A stretch of DNA of 10,342 nt from Clostridia bacterium (GTDB taxonomy: Bacteria; Bacillota; Clostridia; Christensenellales; Aristaeellaceae). The notes under the pieces were generated by a model. That model was not told where the DNA came from. It ran no database searches and worked only from the letters and a program-made list of their open reading frames with translations. Positions 1-6,825 of the stretch are shown here, piece by piece (position 1 is the stretch's first letter; every line of letters starts with the position of its first letter). The stretch is from the NCBI GenBank assembly GCA_017471125.1, contig JAFUWR010000223.1:1-10342 (forward strand). The letters are read 5' to 3'. The position numbers and the translations under genes were made by a program.

Positions 1-21
1 ACGTCGAATTATCTGCTTCAT
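1..21 (-). CDS. 5' end of an unidentified gene leaving the window
   Basis: On the minus strand an ATG at 21-19 is preceded, six bases upstream, by GAGGTGAG (34-27), a good Shine-Dalgarno sequence. The seven codons visible read MKQIIRR and stay open to the window edge. That is too little to name a product. The call rests only on the ribosome binding site and start codon. No convincing sigma-A promoter is visible in the roughly 120 bases upstream. The start codon lies inside a possible RNA stem (1-52). Confidence 0.5.
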
Positions 22-52
22 GTCTTCTCACCTCATGCGTTATATTCGACGT
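1..52 (-). promoter_or_regulatory. Inverted repeat enclosing a ribosome binding site and start codon
   Basis: ACGTCGAAT at 1-9 and ATTCGACGT at 44-52 are perfect 9-base inverted repeats 34 bases apart. In the minus-strand RNA the loop would hold both the Shine-Dalgarno sequence (34-27) and the ATG (21-19). A further copy of the 5' arm core, ATTCGAC, lies at 79-85 and could compete for the same partner. A role in translational control, or as a DNA operator, is inference; a chance match is possible. Confidence 0.3.
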
Positions 53-140
53 CTACTCACCGTTTTCCTTTTGGTTCTATTCGACTAACTGCATATTTCC
101 TCGTTTTTTTCGGGGTTTATGCTTTTAGAAACACACTCTA

Positions 141-155
141 GGGATTAGGGATTAG
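141..155 (+). repeat. Heptamer repeat, two GGGATTA units
   Basis: Two exact GGGATTA units followed by GAAA. The 18-base string GGGATTAGGGATTAGAAA occurs again at 9893-9910, about 9.75 kb away in the same orientation. Here it sits just past the U-tract of the terminator of the neighbouring minus-strand gene. The remaining sequence between 22 and 140 is AT-richer and non-coding, with no other feature I can support. Confidence 0.7.
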
Positions 156-199
156 AAAAAGTCACCCGCCGTCGATCGTGTGCGATCGACGGCGGGTGA
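156..199 (-). terminator. Rho-independent terminator of the zinc-ribbon protein gene
   Basis: Bases 162-178 and 183-199 form a perfect 17-base-pair stem around a four-base loop (179-182). Read on the minus strand, the stem is followed by one C and then five U residues (plus-strand A at 156-160). It begins 15 bases after the stop codon of the 703-residue protein gene, so it should end that transcript. The stem is longer than most terminator stems. Confidence 0.92.
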
Positions 200-213
200 T
201 CGTTGATGGGAAC

Positions 214-2325
214 TTACTCCTCCCTCGTTGCGACATGGATCAGCGTCCAGTCGCTGCCGGCCTGGTGGAAGCCATAGCGCTGGGTGGTGACCGTCGCGCC
301 CTCGGTGACGCGGAGGTCGAGGTCGAACACCTCGGTGGTGACGCCGGGGCGGATCTGGTAGACGCTCATGGGGAAGAAGCGGCGCAGGGCGTTGTTGACC
401 CCGCGGCGGCCGCTGTCGTCGAGGCCGCTGATGCGGGCGTCGATGGACTGCATGAGCGCCCGGGCGTCGCCGGAGACGAGGTAGGGGTCGTCCAGCATGG
501 CGCGGGTGACGCTGTCCCTGAAGCCCACGTAGTTCAGCACCACGATCAGCTTGTCGCGCACGGGCAGGCGTTCAAGCCGCGCCAGCTCGTCGGTGCTCAG
601 CACCTTCTCGATGTTGACCACGCTGACCCGCAGGTAGCCCGCGTCGGCGTCGTGCTGCATGGCGTCGCCCACGCGCTTGGCGGTCTCGATGAGCGTCAGC
701 CCGTCGGTGACGGCCACCCCGTTCAGGCGCTCATCGGACAGCAGGTCGACGAAGCCGTCGCCCTCGTCCTCGGGCTCCTCCTCGTCGTCATCGTCGTCGT
801 CCTTCTCCTTGACCTTGCGCTCGTAGCCGCACAGGAGGCACTCGCCGTCCTCCATGTCGTGGGCCTCGAGGAAGCTGCCCAGGTGCTCCTCCTTCTGGTA
901 GAGCACGTGGCCGCACTGCTGGCACAGCACGCGGTAGCGCTGGGCCCGCACCACCAGGTGGTCGTGGCGGTCCTCCTCATAGTAGTTGTAGTAGGGCTTG
1001 GAGGTCTCCTCCACCTGCATGTCCTCGGGGTGGTCGCACTCGTAGCCGCAGGTGTTGCACACGCCCTTGCGGTACTTGTGGGGCTCGGTCTCGCCGAATT
1101 CCACGCCCGTCTCGTAGTTCTTGAGGGTCATGCCGCAGCGGCCGCAGACGCCGTCCACCAAAATCGGGGTGACGAGGTAGTGGCCCTCTTCATCGTCGTA
1201 GTCGTAGTAGGCCGCGCCCTTGTGCTCCTTGCCCTCGATGGCGTCGTGGGGGCACTCGTAGCCGCACAGGGCGCAGACGCCGTCCACGTAAACATGGGCC
1301 TCGCTGAACTGGCCCGCCTCGCCGGTGTCGGACAGGTACTCGCGGTAGCCGCAGACCTGGCACTGCCAGTAGGGGCGGTAGGTGTAGCGCAGGATATGGG
1401 CGTCGGCGTCGCCCGGCTCCACGGTCAGGTCGCTGCCGTAGGCGCGGGCGGTGGCGGCGTCGGTGGGCGCGACGGAATAGGCGCGGGACGCCTCGGGATG
1501 GTCGCAGCCGGGGGTGTAGCCGCAGATGACGCAGGCCTCGCCGGACATGGCGTGGGGCTCCACCACGTCGATGGTCTTGCCCTCCTCCGGCACGCTGGGC
1601 CCGTACTCGCCGCAGGTGGCGCACTTGTAGGCCACGCGCTCCTGGTACTTCGCCAGGTGGGTCTCGGCGGGCGCGTCGGCGCTGGGCGCGGCGCTCACCA
1701 GCTCGCCCCGGACCATGTAGGGCCCGTCGGTGTAGCTGTGGACGTGGTCGGCGGCGGGCTCCGTCAGGGGCGCGGCCTCCGCGGGCGCGGGGGTACAATA
1801 GATGCAGCCCGCCGCGGGATCGTCGCCGTAGGTGTGCTCCTCCACGAAGGTGTCCGCCGTCCGGACCGTCGCGCCGCACTTGGCGCAGACGTATTTGACG
1901 ATGGACTTGCCGTTGATCCGATGGGTGCCGTCCTCCAGGTCGACGTACTCGATGTCCGGGGCCAGCCGGTTCACCACCGGCTCGGTGACCGCGTGGGGGC
2001 AGGCGGCCTCCGCTGCCGGGGCGGGCGCGGGGTCCGCCTTGGGCGGCTCGACGGGTTCAGAAACCGGCTCCTCCACGGGCGCAGGCTCTGGTTCTGGTTC
2101 GGGTTCCTCGACGGGCGCGGGCTCCGCCACGGGCTCCGGCTCCTGCTTCGGGGCCTCCTGTGCCGGGGCGGGTTCGGGCTCCGCTTTTTTCTCCTCCACG
2201 ACCGCGGGCTGGGCGGAGGGCGCGACCTCCGGGTCCTCCGCGGCGGCGTCCTCCGCCGCTGCCCACATCAGTGTCGCACAGCACAGCGCCAGGGCCAGCA
2301 GCGCGGCCAATAGCCTTCTCTTCAT
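214..2325 (-). CDS. Exported protein with five tandem zinc-ribbon-like repeats
   Basis: A 703-residue protein of unknown function. The start at 2325 is chosen because GGAGG lies five bases upstream and the protein then opens with a signal peptide (MKRRLL, a hydrophobic stretch to about 20, Ala-rich cleavage region 21-24). An upstream ATG at 2337 would overlap that ribosome binding site. Residues 30-107 are a Pro/Glu/Ala-rich spacer. Residues 109-499 hold ten CxxC motifs in five pairs, with first cysteines at 147/174, 235/265, 322/351, 394/423 and 468/496. Each pair is 27-30 residues apart with an E(E/A/P)H histidine between its members. CxH sequences (109, 274, 358, 430) open four units. This suggests five metal-binding, probably zinc, units; metal identity is inference. 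An acidic run follows (509-524), then a mixed alpha/beta domain (about 525-703) that I do not recognise. No membrane anchor or sortase motif is seen, so it is probably secreted or wall-associated. It is a single gene with its own promoter and terminator. Confidence 0.9.
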   Translation of the reverse strand: MKRRLLAALLALALCCATLMWAAAEDAAAEDPEVAPSAQPAVVEEKKAEPEPAPAQEAPKQEPEPVAEPAPVEEPEPEPEPAPVEEPVSEPVEPPKADPAPAPAAEAACPHAVTEPVVNRLAPDIEYVDLEDGTHRINGKSIVKYVCAKCGATVRTADTFVEEHTYGDDPAAGCIYCTPAPAEAAPLTEPAADHVHSYTDGPYMVRGELVSAAPSADAPAETHLAKYQERVAYKCATCGEYGPSVPEEGKTIDVVEPHAMSGEACVICGYTPGCDHPEASRAYSVAPTDAATARAYGSDLTVEPGDADAHILRYTYRPYWQCQVCGYREYLSDTGEAGQFSEAHVYVDGVCALCGYECPHDAIEGKEHKGAAYYDYDDEEGHYLVTPILVDGVCGRCGMTLKNYETGVEFGETEPHKYRKGVCNTCGYECDHPEDMQVEETSKPYYNYYEEDRHDHLVVRAQRYRVLCQQCGHVLYQKEEHLGSFLEAHDMEDGECLLCGYERKVKEKDDDDDDEEEPEDEGDGFVDLLSDERLNGVAVTDGLTLIETAKRVGDAMQHDADAGYLRVSVVNIEKVLSTDELARLERLPVRDKLIVVLNYVGFRDSVTRAMLDDPYLVSGDARALMQSIDARISGLDDSGRRGVNNALRRFFPMSVYQIRPGVTTEVFDLDLRVTEGATVTTQRYGFHQAGSDWTLIHVATREE

Positions 2326-2388
2326 GACAGCCTCCATATACTTTCTCGTATGATGTCCTTCTCTCGTGCGGCACATCGCCGCGCAGAC

Positions 2389-2417
2389 ATTATACAACAT
2401 CTTCTTGTCAAATTCAA
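2389..2417 (-). promoter_or_regulatory. Sigma-A-type promoter of the zinc-ribbon protein gene
   Basis: On the minus strand a perfect -10 box TATAAT (2394-2389) lies 17 bases from a -35 box TTGAAT (2417-2412, four of six consensus bases). Transcription should start near 2382, giving a leader of about 55 bases. That leader contains a possible seven-pair hairpin (2367-2385, one G-U pair). A TTGACA string also occurs here, but only 11 bases from the -10 box, so it is not the likely -35. Confidence 0.72.
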
Positions 2418-2429
2418 GTCATAAATGAC
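2418..2429. promoter_or_regulatory. Small palindrome between the divergent promoters
   Basis: GTCAT-AA-ATGAC is a 5+5 base inverted repeat immediately upstream of the -35 box of the minus-strand promoter; another GTCAT follows at 2439-2443. It lies in the roughly 70 bases separating the two divergent -35 boxes, where a shared regulator could bind. No known operator consensus is recognised. The match is short and could be chance. Confidence 0.25.
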
Positions 2430-2487
2430 ACACAACCGTCATATTTTCAAAGATGATAGATTTTACTTTCCCCGACGCCCGCCCGCC

Positions 2488-2516
2488 TTGACTTTTCATA
2501 CTTACATATATACAAT
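2488..2516 (+). promoter_or_regulatory. Sigma-A-type promoter of the tetrapyrrole operon
   Basis: TTGACT (2488-2493) and TACAAT (2511-2516) each match consensus at five of six positions and are exactly 17 bases apart. Transcription should start near 2523, about 43 bases before the hemB start. The short leader can form an eight-pair stem with several G-U pairs (2527-2547, loop GCGAA). It is far too short for a cobalamin riboswitch, so control would have to act at the promoter or inside the operon. Confidence 0.8.
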
Positions 2517-2565
2517 AACAATGGAGCTTTCCGCGCGAAGCGGGAGGCGGAGGGAGGAAGTAAAG

Positions 2566-3549
2566 ATGGACCTTACGATCAGGCCGCGGCGGCTCCGGGG
2601 GTCGGAGACGCTTCGGCGGATGGTGCGGGAGACGCGGGTGGACGCGGCCTCGCTGATCTATCCCATGTTCGTGACGGACGGCAAGAACCGGGTGGAGCCC
2701 ATCGAGGCCATGCCGGGCCAGTTCCGCTACACGGTGGACCGGCTGCCGGAGGCGCTGGACGCGGTGGCCGAGGCGGGGGTCGGCAGCGTCATGCTGTTCG
2801 GCATCCCGGAGAAGAAGGACCCGGTGGGCAGCGAGGCCTACGCCCCGGACGGCGTGGTCCAGCGGGCGATCCAGCGGGCGAAGCTGCATATGCCGGAGCT
2901 GTACGTCATCGGCGACGTGTGCATGTGCGAATACACGTCCCACGGGCACTGCGGCGTGCTGTGCGACCATGAGGTGGACAACGACGCCACCCTGCCGCTG
3001 CTGGCAAAGACGGCGCTTTCCCAGGTCGAGGCGGGCGCGGACATGGTGGCCCCCTCCGACATGATGGACGGCCGGGTGCGGGCGATCCGGGAGCTGCTGG
3101 ACCAGAACGGCCACGCGGACACGCCCATCATGTCCTACGCGGTGAAGTACGCCTCGTCCTTCTACGGCCCCTTCCGGGAGGCCGCGGGGTCCGCGCCGGC
3201 CTTCGGCGACCGCCGGGGCTACCAGATGGACTACCACAACCGGCGCGAGGGCATCAAGGAGGCCCTGCTGGACGTGGACGAGGGCGCGGACATCGTGATG
3301 GTGAAGCCTGCGATGAACTACCTGGACATCGTGCGGGACGTGCGGGAGCGGGTGAACGTGCCCGTGGGCGCGTATTCCGTGTCCGGCGAGTACGCCATGG
3401 TCAAGGCCGCCGCCGGGAAGGGCATGATCGACGAGGCGAAGATCGTCTGCGAGATGGCCGTGGCCGCCTTCCGCGCCGGGGCCGACGTGTACCTGACCTA
3501 TTACGCAAAGGAGCTGGCCCGATACATCCGCGAAGGGCGCATCGGGTGA
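2566..3549 (+). CDS. hemB: Delta-aminolevulinic acid dehydratase (porphobilinogen synthase)
   Basis: HemB condenses two 5-aminolevulinate molecules into porphobilinogen in the cytoplasm. The protein is 327 residues, the usual length. The start at 2566 follows AGGGAGGA with a seven-base gap and gives the family N-terminus (RPRRLRGSETLRRMVRET). An in-frame ATG at 2425 lies upstream of the promoter and is excluded. The two Schiff-base lysines are K194 (in MSYAVKYASSFYGPFR) and K247 (in MVKPAMNYLD). The metal-site cysteines C119, C121 and C129 (CMCEYTSHGHC) mark the zinc-dependent type, so activity should need Zn2+. It is the first gene of the operon; hemC follows after eight bases. Hydroxymethylbilane and urogen III steps are encoded just downstream, but hemA and hemL are not in the window. 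Confidence 0.97.
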   Translation: MDLTIRPRRLRGSETLRRMVRETRVDAASLIYPMFVTDGKNRVEPIEAMPGQFRYTVDRLPEALDAVAEAGVGSVMLFGIPEKKDPVGSEAYAPDGVVQRAIQRAKLHMPELYVIGDVCMCEYTSHGHCGVLCDHEVDNDATLPLLAKTALSQVEAGADMVAPSDMMDGRVRAIRELLDQNGHADTPIMSYAVKYASSFYGPFREAAGSAPAFGDRRGYQMDYHNRREGIKEALLDVDEGADIVMVKPAMNYLDIVRDVRERVNVPVGAYSVSGEYAMVKAAAGKGMIDEAKIVCEMAVAAFRAGADVYLTYYAKELARYIREGRIG

Positions 3550-3557
3550 GGGAGAGT

Positions 3558-4451
3558 ATGGAGAAGATCGTCGTTGGGAGCCGGGAGAGCCGCCTGGCGG
3601 TGGTGCAGAGCATGTCTCTGGTGGACCACCTGCGGACGGCGCGGCCGCCGGTGGAGGTCGGGCTCGTGACCATGAAGACCACCGGGGACAGGATACTGGA
3701 CAGGACGCTGGACAAGGTGGGCGGCAAGGGCCTGTTCGTCAAGGAGCTGGACGCCGCCCTGCTGGACGGGCGCATCGACCTGGCGGTGCACTGCGTCAAG
3801 GACATGCCCATGGAGCTGACGCCCGGCACGGCCATACTGGGCTACTCCCGCCGGGAGGACCCCCGGGACGCGCTGGTGCTGCCCGAGGGCGTCGCGCAAT
3901 TGAAGCCGGGCGGCGTCATCGGCACGTCGAGCCTGCGGCGGGCGCTGCAATTGAAGAAGCTGTTCCCGGGGCACGAGATCAAACCCGTGCGCGGCAATTT
4001 GCAGACGCGGCTCAAAAAGCTGGACGCTGGCGAGTTCGACGCGCTGGTGCTGGCCGTGGCGGGGCTGAAGCGGCTGGGCATGGAGAAGCGGGCCAGCGTC
4101 ATATTCGACGCGGACGAGCTGATCCCCGCCGCGGGGCAGGGCATCCTGGCGGTGCAGGGCCGGGCGGGGACGGACTGTCCCCAGCTGGCGGGCTATTTCG
4201 ATGACAACGCCGCCGCCTGCGCCGAGTGCGAGCGGGCCTTCGTCCGGGAGCTGGACGGCGGCTGCACCTCGCCGGTGTGCGCCTACGCCACGATCAACAA
4301 GGGCACGCTGCGGGTCCGGGCGCTGTACTGGGACCCGGAGACCGGCGACGTGCGCGTGGGCGGCGATTCCGGCCCAGCGAGCGAGGGCGTGGCCATCGGC
4401 ATCCGGCTGGCGCGTCGGCTCCGTGACGGCGAAAAGGGGGGAGAGGCATGA
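3558..4451 (+). CDS. hemC: Hydroxymethylbilane synthase (porphobilinogen deaminase)
   Basis: HemC links four porphobilinogens into hydroxymethylbilane using a covalently bound dipyrromethane cofactor. The protein is 297 residues, slightly short but complete. The ATG at 3558 gives the family start KIVVGSRESRLAVVQ, with AGGGAG just upstream; spacing is tight at three bases. A GTG at 3546 overlapping the hemB stop is a possible alternative. Visible family residues are the catalytic Asp82 (VHCVKDMP, with Cys79 where Ser is commonest), the substrate/cofactor-binding region GTSSLRR (122-128) and cofactor-attachment Cys236 in LDGGCTSPV. The stop codon overlaps the start of cobA-hemD in an ATGA, so the two are probably translationally coupled. 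Confidence 0.97.
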   Translation: MEKIVVGSRESRLAVVQSMSLVDHLRTARPPVEVGLVTMKTTGDRILDRTLDKVGGKGLFVKELDAALLDGRIDLAVHCVKDMPMELTPGTAILGYSRREDPRDALVLPEGVAQLKPGGVIGTSSLRRALQLKKLFPGHEIKPVRGNLQTRLKKLDAGEFDALVLAVAGLKRLGMEKRASVIFDADELIPAAGQGILAVQGRAGTDCPQLAGYFDDNAAACAECERAFVRELDGGCTSPVCAYATINKGTLRVRALYWDPETGDVRVGGDSGPASEGVAIGIRLARRLRDGEKGGEA

Positions 4452-5959
4452 GCGGCAAGGTCTGGCTGGTGGGCGCGGGCCCCGGCGACCGGGGGCTGTT
4501 CACCCTGCGCGGGCTGGAGGTGCTGACGGCCGCCGACGTGGTGGTCTACGACGCGCTGGTGGGCGACGGCGTGCTGGGCATGATCCCGCCCGAGGCGGAG
4601 CTGATCTACGTGGGCAAGCGGTCGAGCCACCACGCCATGGTCCAGGAGGACATCAACCGCACCCTGCTTGAACAGGCGAAGCTGGGGAAGAACGTCGTCC
4701 GGCTCAAGGGCGGCGACCCGTTCCTGTTCGGGCGCGGCGGCGAGGAGCTGGAGCTGCTGACCGAGGCGGGCATCCCCTTCGAGATCGTGCCCGGCGTGAC
4801 CAGCGCGTTCGCGGTACCGGCCTACAACGGCATCCCCGTGACCCATCGGGACTACTGCTCCAGCGTCCACGTCGTCACCGGCCACCGTCGGGCGGGCGAG
4901 GCGCTGGACATCGACTTCGAGGCGCTGGCCCGCACCGGCGGCACGCTGGTGTTCCTGATGGGCGTGGCGGCGCTGTCGGACATCGTGTCCGGGCTGATGA
5001 AAGCCGGCATGCCGTCCGACACCCCGGCGGCGGTGCTGGAAAAGGGCTGCACCGCGGGGCAGCGGCGGGTGCTGGGCACCCTGGCGACGCTGGAAACCGA
5101 AGCGGAAAGGGCCAACGTCAGGACCCCCGCCATCATCGTGGTGGGGAGGGTCTGCGGGCTGGCCGAGCGCTTCCACTGGCAGGAGGACCGGCCCCTGTTC
5201 GGCGTGCGGGCCATCGTGATGCGGCCCCGGCATCTGGTATCCGGGCTATCCGACCTGTTGCGCCGGGAGGGCGCGGAGGTGGTGGAGCTGCCGGCCATCC
5301 GGATCGCGAAGGTCACAGGCGCGGCGTGGGACAAGGTGATCGAGGCCATCCACAGCCTTCAAAGCGGAGGTTACGACTGGCTGGTGTTCACCAGTCCCAG
5401 CGGCGCGAAGCTGTTCATGGACGCGCTGATGGAGGACGGCGACCTCCGGGCGCTGGCGGGGGTGAAGCTCGCCGCCATCGGCGAGGGCACCCGCAAGGCG
5501 CTTCGGCAGTACGGCCTGCGGGCCGACTTCCTGCCAACCGTGTACGACGGCGAGACGCTGGGCCGTGAGCTGCGCGAGGTGGCCGCGCCCGGTTCGCGCA
5601 TCCTCATCCCCCGGGCGGCCATCGGCAATAAGGCGCTCATCGACGCGCTGGGCGACGGGTTCGACATCACCGACCTGCCCACCTACGACACGCTCTATGA
5701 GCGCAGCCCCGTGTTCGACGTGAAGGCCATGGTCGAGGCGGACGGCGTCAACCTCTGCGTGTTCACCTCGGCCTCCACCGTGCGCGGCTTCGCCGAGGGC
5801 GCGGGCGACGTGGACTTTAACAAGGTCAACGCCGTCTGCATCGGACGCCAGACCGCCGCCGAGGCGCAAAAGCGCGGCATGCGGACGTGGACGGCGGAGA
5901 GGGCGACGCTGGAGGAACTGGTTAGGTGCGCGGAGAGGGCAGCGGGAGAATTGAGGTAA
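4448..5959 (+). CDS. cobA-hemD: Fused uroporphyrinogen-III C-methyltransferase / uroporphyrinogen-III synthase
   Basis: A 503-residue bifunctional protein. Residues 4-240 are the SAM-dependent methyltransferase (CobA/SUMT), which adds methyls at C2 and C7 of urogen III to give precorrin-2. Its motifs are VGAGPGD (8-14), VRLKGGDPFLFGRGGEE (84-100) and VPGVTSAFAVPAYNGIPVTH (114-133). Residues about 250-495 are HemD, which closes hydroxymethylbilane into urogen III. Its signs are WLVFTSPSGAKLFM in the middle, AAIGEGTRKAL, ILIPRA and a second VFTSAST. This fusion and its length are typical of Clostridia. Coupling HemD to CobA directs urogen III towards precorrin-2, that is siroheme and cobalamin, rather than protoheme. 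The start overlaps the hemC stop by four bases (ATGA). A 176-base gap with a repeat element separates it from cobI. Confidence 0.96.
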   Translation: MSGKVWLVGAGPGDRGLFTLRGLEVLTAADVVVYDALVGDGVLGMIPPEAELIYVGKRSSHHAMVQEDINRTLLEQAKLGKNVVRLKGGDPFLFGRGGEELELLTEAGIPFEIVPGVTSAFAVPAYNGIPVTHRDYCSSVHVVTGHRRAGEALDIDFEALARTGGTLVFLMGVAALSDIVSGLMKAGMPSDTPAAVLEKGCTAGQRRVLGTLATLETEAERANVRTPAIIVVGRVCGLAERFHWQEDRPLFGVRAIVMRPRHLVSGLSDLLRREGAEVVELPAIRIAKVTGAAWDKVIEAIHSLQSGGYDWLVFTSPSGAKLFMDALMEDGDLRALAGVKLAAIGEGTRKALRQYGLRADFLPTVYDGETLGRELREVAAPGSRILIPRAAIGNKALIDALGDGFDITDLPTYDTLYERSPVFDVKAMVEADGVNLCVFTSASTVRGFAEGAGDVDFNKVNAVCIGRQTAAEAQKRGMRTWTAERATLEELVRCAERAAGELR

Positions 5960-5970
5960 TTTGGAGATGA

Positions 5971-6098
5971 GGCAGTAGGGAGTAGGCAGTAGGGAGTAGG
6001 GGGGCACGGCAAAACTCTGTACTTCTATACTATTGTTGGAATAGAAGTCGCGGCAGCCGGTAGCTTGCCTACTCCCTACTCCCTACTGCCTACTCCCT
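5971..6098. repeat. Large inverted repeat of heptamer arrays between cobA-hemD and cobI
   Basis: The left arm (5971-6000) is four heptamers alternating GGCAGTA and GGGAGTA. The right arm (6067-6098) is the same kind of array in the opposite direction. Bases 5977-6000 and 6075-6098 are perfect 24-base inverted repeats around a 74-base centre. The centre contains its own hairpin, ACTTCTAT (6021-6028) with ATAGAAGT (6041-6048). In RNA this would form a long stem capped by a smaller one. No U-tract follows, so it is not a classical terminator. It may be a small mobile-element-like insertion or an RNA-processing/attenuation structure; no clear target duplication is visible. No coding sequence or promoter is seen in the rest of this 176-base gap. 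Confidence 0.85.
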
Positions 6099-6135
6099 CG
6101 ATAAAGTCGTTTCAAATCGAAAGGAGAACAAACAT

Positions 6136-6825
6136 ATGTCAAGAGGTATCGCATACGGCGTCGGCGTCGGTCCCGGCGACCCGGAGCTGATGACCCTGAA
6201 GGCCATCAAGCTGATCAAGGAGAACGAGGTCATCGCCCTGCCGGGGAAGGAGCCCAGGGAGACGGTGGCGTACAAGATCGCGGCGGCGGTGGTGCCGGAG
6301 CTAAAGGACAAGGAGCTGGTGCCGGTCTACATGCCGATGATCAAGGATCGGGAATTGATTGACAAGGAGCACCGCAAGGCGGCGAAGCTGATCGAGGGCT
6401 ATCTGGACCAGGGGAAGAACGTGGTGTACCTGACCCTGGGCGACTCGACCATCTACTGCACCTTCAGCTACATCCAGCACCACCTCGAGGCCGACGGCTA
6501 CGAGTCCGCGCTGGTGCCGGGCATCACGTCCTTCTGCGCCGCGGCGGCGCGGCTGAACGTGCCGCTGGTGGAGTGGGACGAATCGCTGCACGTCATCCCG
6601 GCGGTGCACCGCCTGGGCGAGGCGCTGGACCGCCCCGGCAACTACGTGCTGATGAAGTCCGCCAGCCAGATGGCGAAGGTCAAGGAGACCCTGCGCGAAA
6701 GCGGCCGGGACGTGATGATGGTGGAGAATTGCAGCATGGACACCGAGAAGGTCTACCGCAGCGCCGACGAGATCCCGGACGACGCGGGCTACTTCTCGCT
6801 GGTCATCGCCAAGGAGCATAAATGA
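6136..6825 (+). CDS. cobI/cbiL: Precorrin-2 / cobalt-factor-II C20-methyltransferase
   Basis: Transfers a methyl from SAM to C20 of (cobalt-)precorrin-2, an early step of corrin ring synthesis. The protein is 229 residues, normal for the family. AAGGAG lies nine bases before the ATG. Motifs of this tetrapyrrole methylase class are YGVGVGPGDPELMTLKA (7-23), LTLGDSTIY (99-107), PGITSFCAAAARL (128-140) and a late MMVENCSMD (194-202). GDSTIY followed by an acidic/aromatic stretch favours the C20 enzyme over CobA, CobJ or CobM. CbiL (anaerobic, cobalt-containing substrate) is more likely than CobI given the sirC gene downstream and the presumed anaerobic host; sequence alone does not prove this. 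The stop overlaps the start of the ATPase gene (ATGA). Confidence 0.9.
   Translation: MSRGIAYGVGVGPGDPELMTLKAIKLIKENEVIALPGKEPRETVAYKIAAAVVPELKDKELVPVYMPMIKDRELIDKEHRKAAKLIEGYLDQGKNVVYLTLGDSTIYCTFSYIQHHLEADGYESALVPGITSFCAAAARLNVPLVEWDESLHVIPAVHRLGEALDRPGNYVLMKSASQMAKVKETLRESGRDVMMVENCSMDTEKVYRSADEIPDDAGYFSLVIAKEHK

Noticed and set aside
141..155. Telomere-like sequence
   Set aside because: GGGATTA resembles eukaryotic telomere repeats, but there are only two units inside an ordinary bacterial intergenic region, and related variants lie elsewhere in the window.
178..2313. 711-codon open frame on the plus strand opposite the zinc-ribbon gene
   Set aside because: Its translation is low-complexity (runs of Val, Ala, Leu, Gly, His) and has no domain. 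The minus-strand frame has a signal peptide, regular CxxC repeats, a promoter, a ribosome binding site and a terminator. The long shadow frame comes from GC-rich codon use.
2425..2565. Longer hemB start at 2425
   Set aside because: It lies upstream of the TTGACT/TACAAT promoter and lacks a ribosome binding site. The 47 extra residues do not resemble HemB, while ATG 2566 has a strong Shine-Dalgarno sequence and the family N-terminus.
4283..5233. Long minus-strand open frames opposite the cobA-hemD gene, and similar ones elsewhere
   Set aside because: All lie antisense to well-supported enzymes, have Arg/Pro/His/Gly-rich compositions and lack ribosome binding sites or family motifs.
5971..6098. 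Rho-independent terminator after cobA-hemD
   Set aside because: The inverted repeat is long enough, but neither side is followed by a U-tract and the centre of 74 bases is too large. cobI downstream has no recognisable promoter of its own.
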